From: Salinimicrobium xinjiangense DSM 19287
GTDB lineage: Bacteria > Bacteroidota > Bacteroidia > Flavobacteriales > Flavobacteriaceae
Assembly (NCBI RefSeq): GCF_000423585.1
Contig: NZ_AUIG01000011.1
Coordinates: 62,001-126,000 of the forward strand
Direction: 5' to 3'
DNA: 64,000 bases
Shown: positions 52,415 to 60,473 of the stretch, one piece after another
How the letters are laid out: each line of letters starts with the position of its first letter
How positions within the stretch are numbered: the first letter of the stretch is position 1
The notes under the pieces: generated by a model
Database searches by the model: none
What the model was told of the DNA's origin: nothing
Seen by the model: only the letters and a program-made list of their open reading frames with translations
Position numbers and translations under genes: made by a program

Positions 52415-54433
52415 TTACTCCCTGTATTTCTCAAACCACGCCAAAATAGCCGCTACTTTAGCAACAAGATTACTGGGCCTGTTGGCAATTCCGTGTGAGG
52501 CACCGGGGATGCGAACCATGGCTGCATCAACACCCTCCAGTTTAAGCGCTGTATAATATTGTTCAGATTCTGCTATTGGTGTGCGGTAATCTTCCTCTCC
52601 CGTTAAAAGCATCGTAGGTGTGGTCACATTCTCCACAAGAGAGATGGGGGATCGCTTCATATAATGTTCAGGATCTTCCCAAGGCTTGGAAGGGAACCAG
52701 TATTTATAAAAGAAACCCGGATTATCTGCATAAAGCACAAAGCTGTACCAGTTGATCACCGGCTTTGCCACAACGGCTGCACTAAACCGATTGTTCTTTC
52801 CAATGATCCATGCCGTTAGTACTCCGCCGCCGCTGCCTCCGGTTACGAACAGGTTCTTTTCCTCAATAAAGCCTTTTTGAATTACAGCATCTACCCCACT
52901 CATGAGATCGTCATAATCCTGATTTGGATAGTTGTGATGGATCAGGTTTCCGAATTCTGCACCATAACCACTGCTCCCCCGCGGATTGGCGTAAAGCACC
53001 ACATAACCTGCCGCGGCAAAAGCCTGTATCTCTGCTGAAAAAACAGATCCGTAGCTCGCGAAAGGGCCACCGTGGATCTCAAGGATAAAAGGGTATTTCT
53101 TGTTCGGATCAAAGTCTGGCGGAGTCACCAGCCAGCCCTGAATTTCCCTTTGATCAAAAGAAGATTTCCAGGTCATCTCTTGCACATTTCCCAGTTCGCG
53201 GTAGGAGAAAAGATCTTCATTTAGGTTCGTAATTCGTATTACATTTCTTCCGTCCTTCACGGCAAGATCGGCGGGATGTGCCGGAGTACCGAGTGTGTAA
53301 GCCAGCTTTCCGTTATTAGAAACTGAAAAAGCAGCCGCATTATAGGGTCTCCCGAGGGAAAGTCCGCCAAGATCTTCGGCAACTGTTTCGGTTTTTCCTT
53401 TCAGGTCGATGTGTCCAATTTTCGTTTTTCCGCGGTCGTTGTAGTGGAAATAAAGGCCTCTGCCCTTTCCATCCCACTGAATATTCTCTATATCCCTGTC
53501 AAAATCAGCCGACAGATGCCGTATGTTTGACCCATCAGGATTCATAACGTAAAGTTCGCTCATCTGGTAACCCAGGTATTCATCGTCATAGCCGGTGAAG
53601 GCGATGAGATCCCCTTTGGGAGAAACTTCCGGACTGCTGTCGGGTCCTAGTCTTTCAGTAAGCGGTTTTATTTCTCCGGAAGCTACTTGCAGCTCATAAA
53701 TTTCAGAGTTATTCGGCTCCAGGTCCGAGTCCTCATGCAGATTGGCCGAGAAATATAACTTGCTGTCATCTGCTGACCATTCCGGCGCACCGAGGTTTTC
53801 ATTTTCAGAAGTTAGCTGTCTGGGAGTTCCACCGTCAGTCGAAACGATAAAGATCTGGTTGTTTCCGGATTTTAGGTATCCCTGCCCGTCCCCCCGGTAC
53901 TTAAGCTGATCAATATAAACAGGGGCATCATTCCATTTCGCACCTTCGGGCTTCTGCGGAAGTTTAACAATGGACTCCTGCTGCTGCGGAACGAACATGG
54001 TAAAAGCCAGTTGATCACCTTTATTGGACCAGCTCACATTGCCGGGGGTTTTTGAGGTATTGGTAAGCGGAAAAGTTTCCCGGGTATCCATCCACATGAG
54101 AAAAAGTTTCATTTTCTCATCCTGCTGATTTGAAAGGAAGACGATCTTGCTCCCATCAGGTGACCAGCGCGGGGAAACATCATTTTGATTTCCGGAAGTA
54201 AGCGGCCGGTTCTGACTACCATCGGCATTTACGATCCAGAGATTGGAATGACTGCGATCTGTCATAATATCTTTAAAATTCCTCACGTAAATGATCTTCT
54301 TTCCATCGGGAGAGATCTGGGGGTCTGAAACAAATTCCAGATCAAAGAAATCTGTGAGCTCCAGCGGAGATTTTTGAGCAGAGACAAGCGTACCTACAAA
54401 AAGTAGCAGGAACAAGGGAAATATTTTTTTCAT
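52415..54433 (-). CDS. S9-family prolyl oligopeptidase-like serine peptidase
   Basis: 672 residues with a signal peptide ending TLVSAQ. An N-terminal beta-propeller (about 30-400) shows WD40/TolB-like turns such as PQISPDGKKIIYVRN and PRWSPDGSKIVFLSN. A C-terminal alpha/beta-hydrolase domain has HGGPFASYGSVF as the oxyanion region. The triad is Ser534 in GGSGGG, Asp615 in GEEDYRTP and His647 in GASHGI. This suits a dipeptidyl- or acylaminoacyl-peptidase acting on peptides in the periplasm. Probably monocistronic; its 3' end abuts a heptad array. Confidence 0.93.
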   Translation of the reverse strand: MKKIFPLFLLLFVGTLVSAQKSPLELTDFFDLEFVSDPQISPDGKKIIYVRNFKDIMTDRSHSNLWIVNADGSQNRPLTSGNQNDVSPRWSPDGSKIVFLSNQQDEKMKLFLMWMDTRETFPLTNTSKTPGNVSWSNKGDQLAFTMFVPQQQESIVKLPQKPEGAKWNDAPVYIDQLKYRGDGQGYLKSGNNQIFIVSTDGGTPRQLTSENENLGAPEWSADDSKLYFSANLHEDSDLEPNNSEIYELQVASGEIKPLTERLGPDSSPEVSPKGDLIAFTGYDDEYLGYQMSELYVMNPDGSNIRHLSADFDRDIENIQWDGKGRGLYFHYNDRGKTKIGHIDLKGKTETVAEDLGGLSLGRPYNAAAFSVSNNGKLAYTLGTPAHPADLAVKDGRNVIRITNLNEDLFSYRELGNVQEMTWKSSFDQREIQGWLVTPPDFDPNKKYPFILEIHGGPFASYGSVFSAEIQAFAAAGYVVLYANPRGSSGYGAEFGNLIHHNYPNQDYDDLMSGVDAVIQKGFIEEKNLFVTGGSGGGVLTAWIIGKNNRFSAAVVAKPVINWYSFVLYADNPGFFYKYWFPSKPWEDPEHYMKRSPISLVENVTTPTMLLTGEEDYRTPIAESEQYYTALKLEGVDAAMVRIPGASHGIANRPSNLVAKVAAILAWFEKYRE

Positions 54434-54654
54434 GTAAGGTGAATTTTGCTTGGCTCAAAATACAAAAACCCAGCAATATTTGGTCAATTACATTGTTCCT
54501 AATCCAGAACTCCCAAAAACTTTACTTATTCAAAGAACTTTCTTAAAATATAGCTAATTTTTATATATTCGCAGTCCCTACGCTATTCTTCAGCCTATTA
54601 CCGGACTGAAGGTTTGAACCATTTTTAAATTTTATCTAACCAAAAAATCATCCA

Positions 54655-54951
54655 ATGATCAAACAATTGGCAAAAATGACCGCTGTTGCTTTTACAGCAT
54701 CAATTCTTCTAACTTCCTGTTTTTCCTACACTTCGGTAGTAGGGAATGGAGCTCAGGGTAATCAAGAGGTTACCAAGTGGAATCACTATGTAATTTATGG
54801 ATTGGCCCCCGTGGGAGTATCAGATTCTAAAGCAATGGCCGATGGAGCAGAGAACTACACCGTTCACACCAGACAAACTTTTGTAAACGGATTGGTAAAT
54901 GCACTAACTTTTGGACTTTACACTCCAACAACTACGACAGTTACCAAGTAA
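54655..54951 (+). CDS. Bor/Iss-like small lipoprotein
   Basis: 98 residues: signal ASILLTSC with lipidation at Cys22, then a short domain. The tail KWNHYVIYGLAPVGVSDSKAMADGAENYTVHTRQTFVNGLVNALTFGLYTPTTTTV is of the Bor/Iss-like kind found in many Gram-negatives. Bor proteins elsewhere affect serum resistance; no role is known in flavobacteria. A strong terminator follows at once. The promoter may be TATATATTCGC at about 54560. Confidence 0.7.
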   Translation: MIKQLAKMTAVAFTASILLTSCFSYTSVVGNGAQGNQEVTKWNHYVIYGLAPVGVSDSKAMADGAENYTVHTRQTFVNGLVNALTFGLYTPTTTTVTK

Positions 54952-54960
54952 TTTTTAATC

Positions 54961-54984
54961 GGGCGGGTAATTCCGCCCTTTTTT
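54961..54984 (+). terminator. rho-independent terminator
   Basis: GGGCGG, loop GTAATT, CCGCCC and six T residues, directly after the Bor-like gene. Confidence 0.92.
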
Positions 54985-54991
54985 CTTACCC

Positions 54992-55198
54992 ATGAAAAAA
55001 GTCATTTTCGGAATCCTTTTCCTATTCACATTATTTCTGGCCGTACAGATTTTCGACATTCTGGTTAGTGATTTTGATCGTCTTACAGAATATGGTTACG
55101 GTTACCTCGCCGGAAAAGCTGTTCTCTTCATCCTCCTGCTTTCAGCAAATATTCTTGTTGGAATAACAATTCACAGAGACTCTGTGAGTAAAAATTAG
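54992..55198 (+). CDS. small membrane protein, 68 aa
   Basis: Two helices (about 4-26, 40-60) with a short acidic loop ILVSDFDRLTEYGYGYLAGKA. It starts eight bases after the terminator of the previous gene, so expression would need read-through or a promoter inside that gene. The protein looks genuine by composition but no family is recognised. Confidence 0.55.
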   Translation: MKKVIFGILFLFTLFLAVQIFDILVSDFDRLTEYGYGYLAGKAVLFILLLSANILVGITIHRDSVSKN

Positions 55199-55298
55199 CT
55201 TCTACTAGTCTGACTGTTTAATATTGAAGAAAAGCCCTTCCCCTGAGTTTCCCGATGAAGAGCTTTTATCGTTTTTACTTACTTACCTGAGAAATAGC

Positions 55299-56093
55299 TT
55301 AAGCGAAGGCCTTGTTGTGAAGATTGAAAACCTCCTCAAGGTCCAGGTCCATTACCGAATCGACAATAATATCGGGTTTGAAGGCATAATCATTAAGACT
55401 TTCTCTTGTGGAAATGCCCGAAAGGGTTAGGATGGTAGTATATCCCAGCTGCACGCCTCCAAGAATATCGGTATCCATAGTGTCGCCTATGATCACCGTC
55501 TCTTTTGCTTCCAGACCTAGATATTTCCTTGCAGAACGCATCATCACCGGACTCGGTTTCCCCACCGAAAATGCCTTTTTACCTGTGGCTTCTTCTATCA
55601 TTGCCACTACAGCACGGATTCCCAGATTGGTCCAGCCTGTCTTTTTTGGAGATGGATCAAGATTGGTCGCAATTAATCTCGAGCCGGACAGGATCATATC
55701 TACAGCTGCATTCACCATTTCTAATGTGAAATTGCGTCCTTCTCCCACTACAACAAAGTCGGGTCGCTGATTGACCAGATTGTAACCTTCGCGGGCCAAG
55801 CTGGTGATCAGGCCTCCTTCTCCAAGCACATATGCACTGCCGTGCGGCTTCATAAACGATAGAAAAGAAGCTGTTGCCATAGCACTGGTGTAGACATTCT
55901 GCTAGGTAATATTTATTCCCATTTTTGCCACTTTATTCACGGCATCCAGCGGAGTACGCTGACTGTTATTGGTCATGAAAAGGAACGGGATCTCCTTTTC
56001 CTGTAATTGTTCGATAAATCTATCGGCTCCCGGGATCAGAGTATCGTTACCATAGATCACCCCATCCATATCTATTAAAAATCCTTTTTTCAT
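55299..56093 (-). pseudogene. HAD-IIA (NagD-like) phosphatase gene interrupted by an in-frame TAG
   Basis: From the ATG at 56093 the frame reads MKKGFLIDMDGVIYGNDTLIP (HAD motif I, DMDG), then MTNNSQRTP (motif II), and reaches KMGINIT. There a TAG (55902-55904) interrupts the frame. The same frame continues QNVYTSAMATASFLSF, as expected for the family, through the cap domain (ILSGSRLIATNLDPS) to VGKPSPVMM and the motif IV region VIIGDTMDTDILGG, ending at 55299. Total 265 codons including the amber codon. Family members dephosphorylate sugar or nucleotide phosphates. Both sides look intact, so the nonsense change is recent, a sequencing error, or bypassed. Restart at the ATG at 55880 would lose the catalytic aspartates. 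Confidence 0.8.
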
Positions 56094-56177
56094 AGCTTTG
56101 TTTTTATGGTTATTTAAGCTCAGCGGAGGGTTAAAACGCTTTTCAGAAGGCAATTCCATATGTAAGAAAAACGGGAG

Positions 56178-56534
56178 CTACAGAATAGACATCCTGTCGT
56201 CGAGCCTTTTCCCCTGAAAAACCTTTGCATAAAATTCCAGATCTCCTCTTTTGCTCTTGTATGAAGCGGTTAGCCTGTTGGCAATCTCTGTAAGCGGAAA
56301 ACTGTAAACCTGGATCGTGGGATAGGTCTTTGCACTTTGTTGTGATTCATTTATACCAATTTCTATGTGCTCCATGGCAGCATTGTAGCAAACATATTTT
56401 GCATACAGATTATGCTTTATTATTTCCACCAGCGCTTCAGGCACTTTTTTGGTGGTTCTGCATTCCCTGATCATCAATTTCAGGGAGGATTTCCAAAGAG
56501 CATTCACTTCAGATTGAGTCACATAAGCCGCCAT
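56178..56534 (-). CDS. hypothetical protein, 118 aa
   Basis: Soluble, no signal or membrane segment. Helical N-terminal half (SEVNALWKSSLKLMIRECRTTKKVPEALVEIIKHNLYAKYVCYNAAMEHI) and a shorter C-terminal part KTYPTIQVYSFPLTEIANRLTASYKSKRGDLEFYAKVFQGKR. No family is recognised. It ends 84 bp before the ATG of the HAD gene and could share its transcript. Confidence 0.6.
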   Translation of the reverse strand: MAAYVTQSEVNALWKSSLKLMIRECRTTKKVPEALVEIIKHNLYAKYVCYNAAMEHIEIGINESQQSAKTYPTIQVYSFPLTEIANRLTASYKSKRGDLEFYAKVFQGKRLDDRMSIL

Positions 56535-56758
56535 AATATTTAGTTTTAAAGATTAGCAATAAAATATTCCTTCTACAGATAATATAATTACAAAGAAGCC
56601 AAATTAGCAGAATTAAACTATTTAAAATGAGCAGTTTAGTTAAATTTCAGAAAATAATGAAATTGCAAAAATGAAGAGGTTTAAATCGTGAATTTCAGAA
56701 TTTCGACCTGCTCAAATTTTCAAACCTTCAGCTTTGCCAATAAAGTTATCTCAACAAT

Positions 56759-56790
56759 ACCTCTCAAAAAGGGCTTTTTTGGAACCTCTT
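56759..56790 (-). terminator. terminator after amt
   Basis: ACCTCTCAAAAAGGGC/TTTTTTGGAACCTCT forms an imperfect hairpin 26 bp past the amt stop. Related to the AAAATGnCATTTTTGG family but with a changed loop. Confidence 0.55.
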
Positions 56791-56815
56791 TAACAGTTAA
56801 GAATGCTCAAAACGA

Positions 56816-58042
56816 CTATTCGTACTTCAATTCTGCATAAGCAGCGGTACCATGTTCATGTACATCAAGGCCTTCGATCTCCTCCTGCTCGCTTACTCTA
56901 AGCTCCTTTAAGCGCTTCAGGAGTGAGAATATTCCGTAGGAGGTAAGCCCAGCAAAAATTCCGACGGCGCTTATTCCAATTACCTGCGATAACAGTTGCC
57001 CCCATCCCGCCATGCTTCCGAAGATGCCAACCGCAAGCGTGCCCCAAATTCCGCAGGTAAGATGCACAGAAACTGCTCCCACAGGATCATCCAGTTTTTT
57101 CTTTTCCAGAAATGCTACAGAAAGAACAATAAGTATCCCCGATACAGCTCCAATAAGGAATGCGTCCCAGATCCCCATTACATCGGCGGAGGCCGTTATC
57201 CCCACGAGTCCGCCCAGGATCCCGTTAAGCACCATAGACAGATCATTGGCTTTATACCTGAGTCTTGTAAAAATAAAGGCACTCAATCCTCCCGCCGAAG
57301 CTGCAATACAGGTGGTTACCAGAACAAGCGATGTGGCGGCGGGATTGGCCGAAAGGACAGAGCCGCCGTTAAATCCAAACCACCCAAACCAAAGGAGAAA
57401 GGCTCCTACCGTTGAAAGCGGAATGCTGTGCCCCGGAATTACCTTGATCTCTCCCTCCCCAAACTTTCCAATCCGCGGACCTAAAAGATAGATACCGATC
57501 AAAGCAGCCCACCCCCCTACAGAATGTACAAGAGTAGAACCTGCAAAATCATAAAAACCGAGCTCATCTAAAAAGCCTCCGCCCCATTTCCACATTCCGG
57601 TAATGGGATAGACGAGGCCTACATATATTATTGCAAAGGCGATGAAGCCGGTGAGCTTGATCCTTTCGGCCACTGCACCGGATACTATGGTCGCAGCTGT
57701 TGCCGCAAACATAGCCTGAAAGAGAAAATCTGTATAGAAGGTGTAATTACCCCCGGCATATTCCGGAGATAAGCCGTTCTCGGGAAGCGGAATACCAAAA
57801 CCTGAAAATCCCAAAATTCCTCCTGCGAAGATCTCTCCGGGATACATTAAACTAAAGCCTATGAGCGTATAGGTGAGGATGCCTATGATAATCACCATTA
57901 CATTTTTAAATAGAATATTGATGGTATTCTTTGCCCTTGTAAGACCAATTTCCAGCAGGGAAAACCCCAGGTGCATAATAAAGACCAGGATAATGCAGAG
58001 CATCATCCACACATTGTTGATTGCAAAGTTCAAGTTTTCCAT
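56816..58042 (-). CDS. amt: ammonium transporter
   Basis: 408 residues with eleven helices of the Amt/Rh family. Recognisable stretches are VSGAVAERIKLTGF, the conserved DFAGSTLVHSVGGWAALIG (first pore-lining His) and LWFGWFGFNGGS. The second pore His is in VGAVSVHLTCGIWGTLAVG. It moves ammonium across the inner membrane. Its ATG directly follows the glnK stop codon with no gap (58043/58042), so translation is coupled and the PII protein is expected to gate the channel. The C-terminal tail is short (about 30 residues). Confidence 0.96.
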   Translation of the reverse strand: MENLNFAINNVWMMLCIILVFIMHLGFSLLEIGLTRAKNTINILFKNVMVIIIGILTYTLIGFSLMYPGEIFAGGILGFSGFGIPLPENGLSPEYAGGNYTFYTDFLFQAMFAATAATIVSGAVAERIKLTGFIAFAIIYVGLVYPITGMWKWGGGFLDELGFYDFAGSTLVHSVGGWAALIGIYLLGPRIGKFGEGEIKVIPGHSIPLSTVGAFLLWFGWFGFNGGSVLSANPAATSLVLVTTCIAASAGGLSAFIFTRLRYKANDLSMVLNGILGGLVGITASADVMGIWDAFLIGAVSGILIVLSVAFLEKKKLDDPVGAVSVHLTCGIWGTLAVGIFGSMAGWGQLLSQVIGISAVGIFAGLTSYGIFSLLKRLKELRVSEQEEIEGLDVHEHGTAAYAELKYE

Positions 58043-58381
58043 TTAGTTGAGAGATTTAGTTCCTGTTTCTTTCGTTCTAATCCGGTAGGCTTCTTCTATG
58101 GTTGAGACAAAGACTTTACCGTCTCCCACCTTTCCCGTGTGGGCTGTATTTAGGAGTACCTGCACGGTTTCGTCCAGTTTCTCTTCGGAAACCACAATGG
58201 ACAACATGCGCCGCGGAATATCTGTCGTACTATAAGCCACTCCGCGATAGACATGTCCGTGGGTTTCATTTCCCACTCCTGTAGCCTCCCAGTACGTAAA
58301 AAATACCACGCCAATTTCCTGAAGCGCCTGCTTCACCTCCTGAAATTTTTCACTGCGGATAATTGCTTCTACTTTTTTCAT
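58043..58381 (-). CDS. glnK: PII-family nitrogen regulator GlnK
   Basis: 112 residues from the ATG at 58381; a longer frame to 58420 has no family character. The protein shows MKKVEAIIRSEKFQEVKQAL, a T-loop ending HVYRGVAY whose Tyr50 matches the uridylylated tyrosine of enteric PII, and the B-loop TGKVGDGKVFV. The T-loop start reads TGVGNETHG; the usual GQ(K)GH glutamine is replaced by Glu39 and the loop is a residue shorter. GlnK binds ATP/ADP and 2-oxoglutarate and controls Amt. An unusual palindrome lies upstream. Confidence 0.93.
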   Translation of the reverse strand: MKKVEAIIRSEKFQEVKQALQEIGVVFFTYWEATGVGNETHGHVYRGVAYSTTDIPRRMLSIVVSEEKLDETVQVLLNTAHTGKVGDGKVFVSTIEEAYRIRTKETGTKSLN

Positions 58382-58423
58382 TTCAAATGATTTTCTGCAG
58401 ATAAAATTATATAATTTCATACA

Positions 58424-58511
58424 ACACCCCCTAATAAAACAGGTTAAAGTTCTAAAATTTGCATAATTAATAATTTACACCCCCTAAATTATTGGGGTGT
58501 AAATTATTAAT
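58424..58511 (-). promoter_or_regulatory. 18-bp perfect palindrome and repeated ACACCCCCTAA upstream of glnK-amt
   Basis: ATTAATAATTTACACCCC (58466-58483) and its exact complement (58494-58511) flank the 10-base loop CTAAATTATT. ACACCCCCTAA occurs in the left arm (58477) and again at 58424, 53 bp (five helical turns) apart. The cluster lies 43-130 bp before the glnK start, the right place for an operator or a leader structure. Confidence 0.6.
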
Positions 58512-59005
58512 AACCTATTTTTAATTAGATGATAAAGAGAAGAGGTTCAAAAATGATCCTTTAAAGAAAAAAGTCCGATTTTCCCCTTTTTGACAGGTAA
58601 GCAACGGACAAATTTTTAATGTAAAATGACAGAAAACTCAGGCAGGTAAGAAAACCGTAAATAGCTTCAGCTATATACAGATTAAATATCATTCTTATTC
58701 GGCCGCTCCGGGACGTGGTTATCTTTCGGAAAGATCACCCGCTTTATCATAGATCATATACCTAAAAATAATGCGAACGTTGAGATAGTCCATGTTGCAG
58801 GACCTTCTTTTTTTGGTAGAATATATCCGGGGATTAAACCTCAATAATCAACTGAAAAATCGGTAATTTAAAAAGGAAAGCAATCAAATATCTCTAGCCG
58901 CCATTGAATGCTCTAAAACAAAAGGTAAAGAGAATAGAGTAATCAAAAATATTCTAAGATCAAATAAGCATATTCGGTTCTAAAACATTTATTATTAACT
59001 GCTGC
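58512..59005. other. 494-bp region without a recognised gene
   Basis: AT-rich, with no convincing open frame, tRNA or strong hairpin seen. It lacks the dispersed repeat families common elsewhere in the window. It separates glnK (start side) from the 3' end of manA. Confidence 0.5.
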
Positions 59006-59977
59006 TTATGCCACAAACACTTCCAGCAGCTCTGCTCCTTCGGATTTTATTTGCACCTCATTATTTTCTGCCGGAATAAGCAGGGTTTGCCCCTGGACTA
59101 TTCTTTCTGAATTTCCGTTCACGCTGATTACCGCTTCCCCACTTACACACATATAGATGACAAAGGAATCAAGGTGGGAGTAGTCTTTCCGAATGTTTCC
59201 GCTCACCGGAAGGAAATTTGTTGTGAAGTATTCACAGCTGGCAACATTAGCGGACTGATTTTCAACCCGTGAATATTCTTTTCGGAAATCATCTTTCTTT
59301 TCGAAATCAATGGCATCAAGAGCAAGATCTGTATGCAGTTCCCGGGAATTCCCCTGTTCATCGACTCTATTCCAGTCGTAAATACGGTAGGTAATATCTG
59401 AAGTTTGCTGAATCTCTGCTAATAATACTCTGGCGCCAATAGCATGAACTTTTCCGGTGTTGATAAAAAAGGCGTCTCCCTTTTTCACTTTTTCGAAATT
59501 CAGCAGCTCGGTGATCTTTCCGGAATTGAGATGCTCCAGGTATTCAGCTTTAGAAATGCTCTTTTTGAAGCCTATATTGATCTCTGCTCCCTCATCTGCC
59601 TGTATGATGTACCACATTTCTGTTTTTCCGAAGGAGTTATGCCTCTTTTTAGCAAGTTCATCATTTGGATGCAGCTGCACCGAAAGTTCTGTATTTGCAT
59701 CAATGAATTTTATAAGCAGGGGAAATTCAGGACCAAACTTCTCAAAATTCTTCTCCCCTAAAAGCCGTTCTCCATACTGCTCTAAAAGGGTATTTAAGGT
59801 CTCTCCTTTTAAGGGTCCGTTTTCCACAACCGAAATATTGCCTTTCACTCCCGAAATCTCCCAACTTTCCCCGGTTCTTTCAGAAGTTGATGGCTTATTA
59901 AGGATTTGTTTTAGTTTATTTCCACCCCAGATCTTTTCCTTGAGAATGGGTTGAAAACGGATAGGATAATTAAGCAT
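59006..59977 (-). CDS. manA: mannose-6-phosphate isomerase, class I (short type)
   Basis: 323 residues from the ATG at 59977 (MLNYPIRFQPILKEKIWGGNKL). The longer open frame to 60151 runs into a tRNA gene and is rejected. The zinc-binding motif of the cupin core is visible in LSVQLHPNDELAK, and the second metal region in GKVHAIGARVLLAEIQQTSDITYRIYDW. The reaction interconverts fructose-6-P and mannose-6-P, feeding GDP-mannose synthesis. It lies alone; the tRNA terminator precedes it on the same strand. Confidence 0.93.
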   Translation of the reverse strand: MLNYPIRFQPILKEKIWGGNKLKQILNKPSTSERTGESWEISGVKGNISVVENGPLKGETLNTLLEQYGERLLGEKNFEKFGPEFPLLIKFIDANTELSVQLHPNDELAKKRHNSFGKTEMWYIIQADEGAEINIGFKKSISKAEYLEHLNSGKITELLNFEKVKKGDAFFINTGKVHAIGARVLLAEIQQTSDITYRIYDWNRVDEQGNSRELHTDLALDAIDFEKKDDFRKEYSRVENQSANVASCEYFTTNFLPVSGNIRKDYSHLDSFVIYMCVSGEAVISVNGNSERIVQGQTLLIPAENNEVQIKSEGAELLEVFVA

Positions 59978-60079
59978 TTTTAGCTGATTGGAATTGCAAA
60001 GATAAAAAAAGCCGGTCCGCTTTCTATGCAAAAAGACGATAGAGTCTTCAGGTCTTATATTTAAGAAAATAGCGGAAAT

Positions 60080-60105
60080 AAAAAACCTCTCAGTTTCCTG
60101 AGAGG
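60080..60105 (-). terminator. terminator after tRNA-Leu
   Basis: CCTCTCAG (60086-60093), tetraloop, CTGAGAGG (60098-60105). The minus strand continues into five T residues (60081-60085). It lies eight bases past the tRNA 3' end. Confidence 0.92.
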
Positions 60106-60112
60106 CTTTTTG

Positions 60113-60194
60113 TGCGGGCGAGAGGACTCGAACCTCCACACCTTGCGGCACTAGATCCTAAGTCTAGCGTGTCTACCAATTCCACCACGCCCGC
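60113..60194 (-). tRNA. tRNA-Leu (anticodon UAG)
   Basis: Minus-strand cloverleaf: acceptor GCGGGCG/CGCCCGC, D-arm with GGTAGAC, anticodon stem CTAGA/TCTAG around the loop CTTAGGA (anticodon TAG in DNA), a long variable arm (TGCCGCAAGGTGT) as in class II tRNAs, and TPsiC arm GGTTCGAGTCC. Length 82 with discriminator A. The following bases are CA rather than CCA, so CCA is added enzymatically. Confidence 0.96.
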
Positions 60195-60321
60195 CTGGTA
60201 TTTACGCTGCTCATGCCTTTCGGGAATTTCCCGGCGGGCAGGCCCGCGTTGATAATTTCAATAAGTTTGCTTGTTGTAAGCGGATGCAAATATAAGTATA
60301 AGTTTGAATCTGCAAATAGGA

Positions 60322-60362
60322 AAATAAAAATTTTTCTCCCTGATGGAGAAAAATTTTTATTT
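60322..60362. repeat. perfect 18-bp palindrome
   Basis: AAATAAAAATTTTTCTCC (60322-60339), loop of five, and its exact complement (60345-60362). It lies between the tRNA-Leu start and the divergent M20 dipeptidase gene. Symmetric T runs follow the GC part on both sides, so it could end transcription in either direction or bind a dimeric protein. Confidence 0.7.
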
Positions 60363-60473
60363 GGTATTGAGATATGAGTAGTGAGTATCGAGATTTTCCA
60401 TACTCCTACCAATACTGAAGACTAATTACTCAATACAATTTTTTACCTTTACTTTCTTACCAAAAAACAAAGC

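Noticed and set aside
55224-55430. 68-codon plus-strand frame overlapping the HAD gene end
   Set aside because: Mostly antisense to the HAD C-terminus and without its own features.
55902-55904. Amber codon read as pyrrolysine or recoded on purpose
   Set aside because: No pyl genes or stimulatory structure are seen and HAD enzymes do not use it; a plain nonsense mutation is simpler.
59978-60151. Long N-terminal extension of the manA frame
   Set aside because: It overlaps the tRNA-Leu gene and its terminator; the family N-terminus begins at the ATG at 59977.
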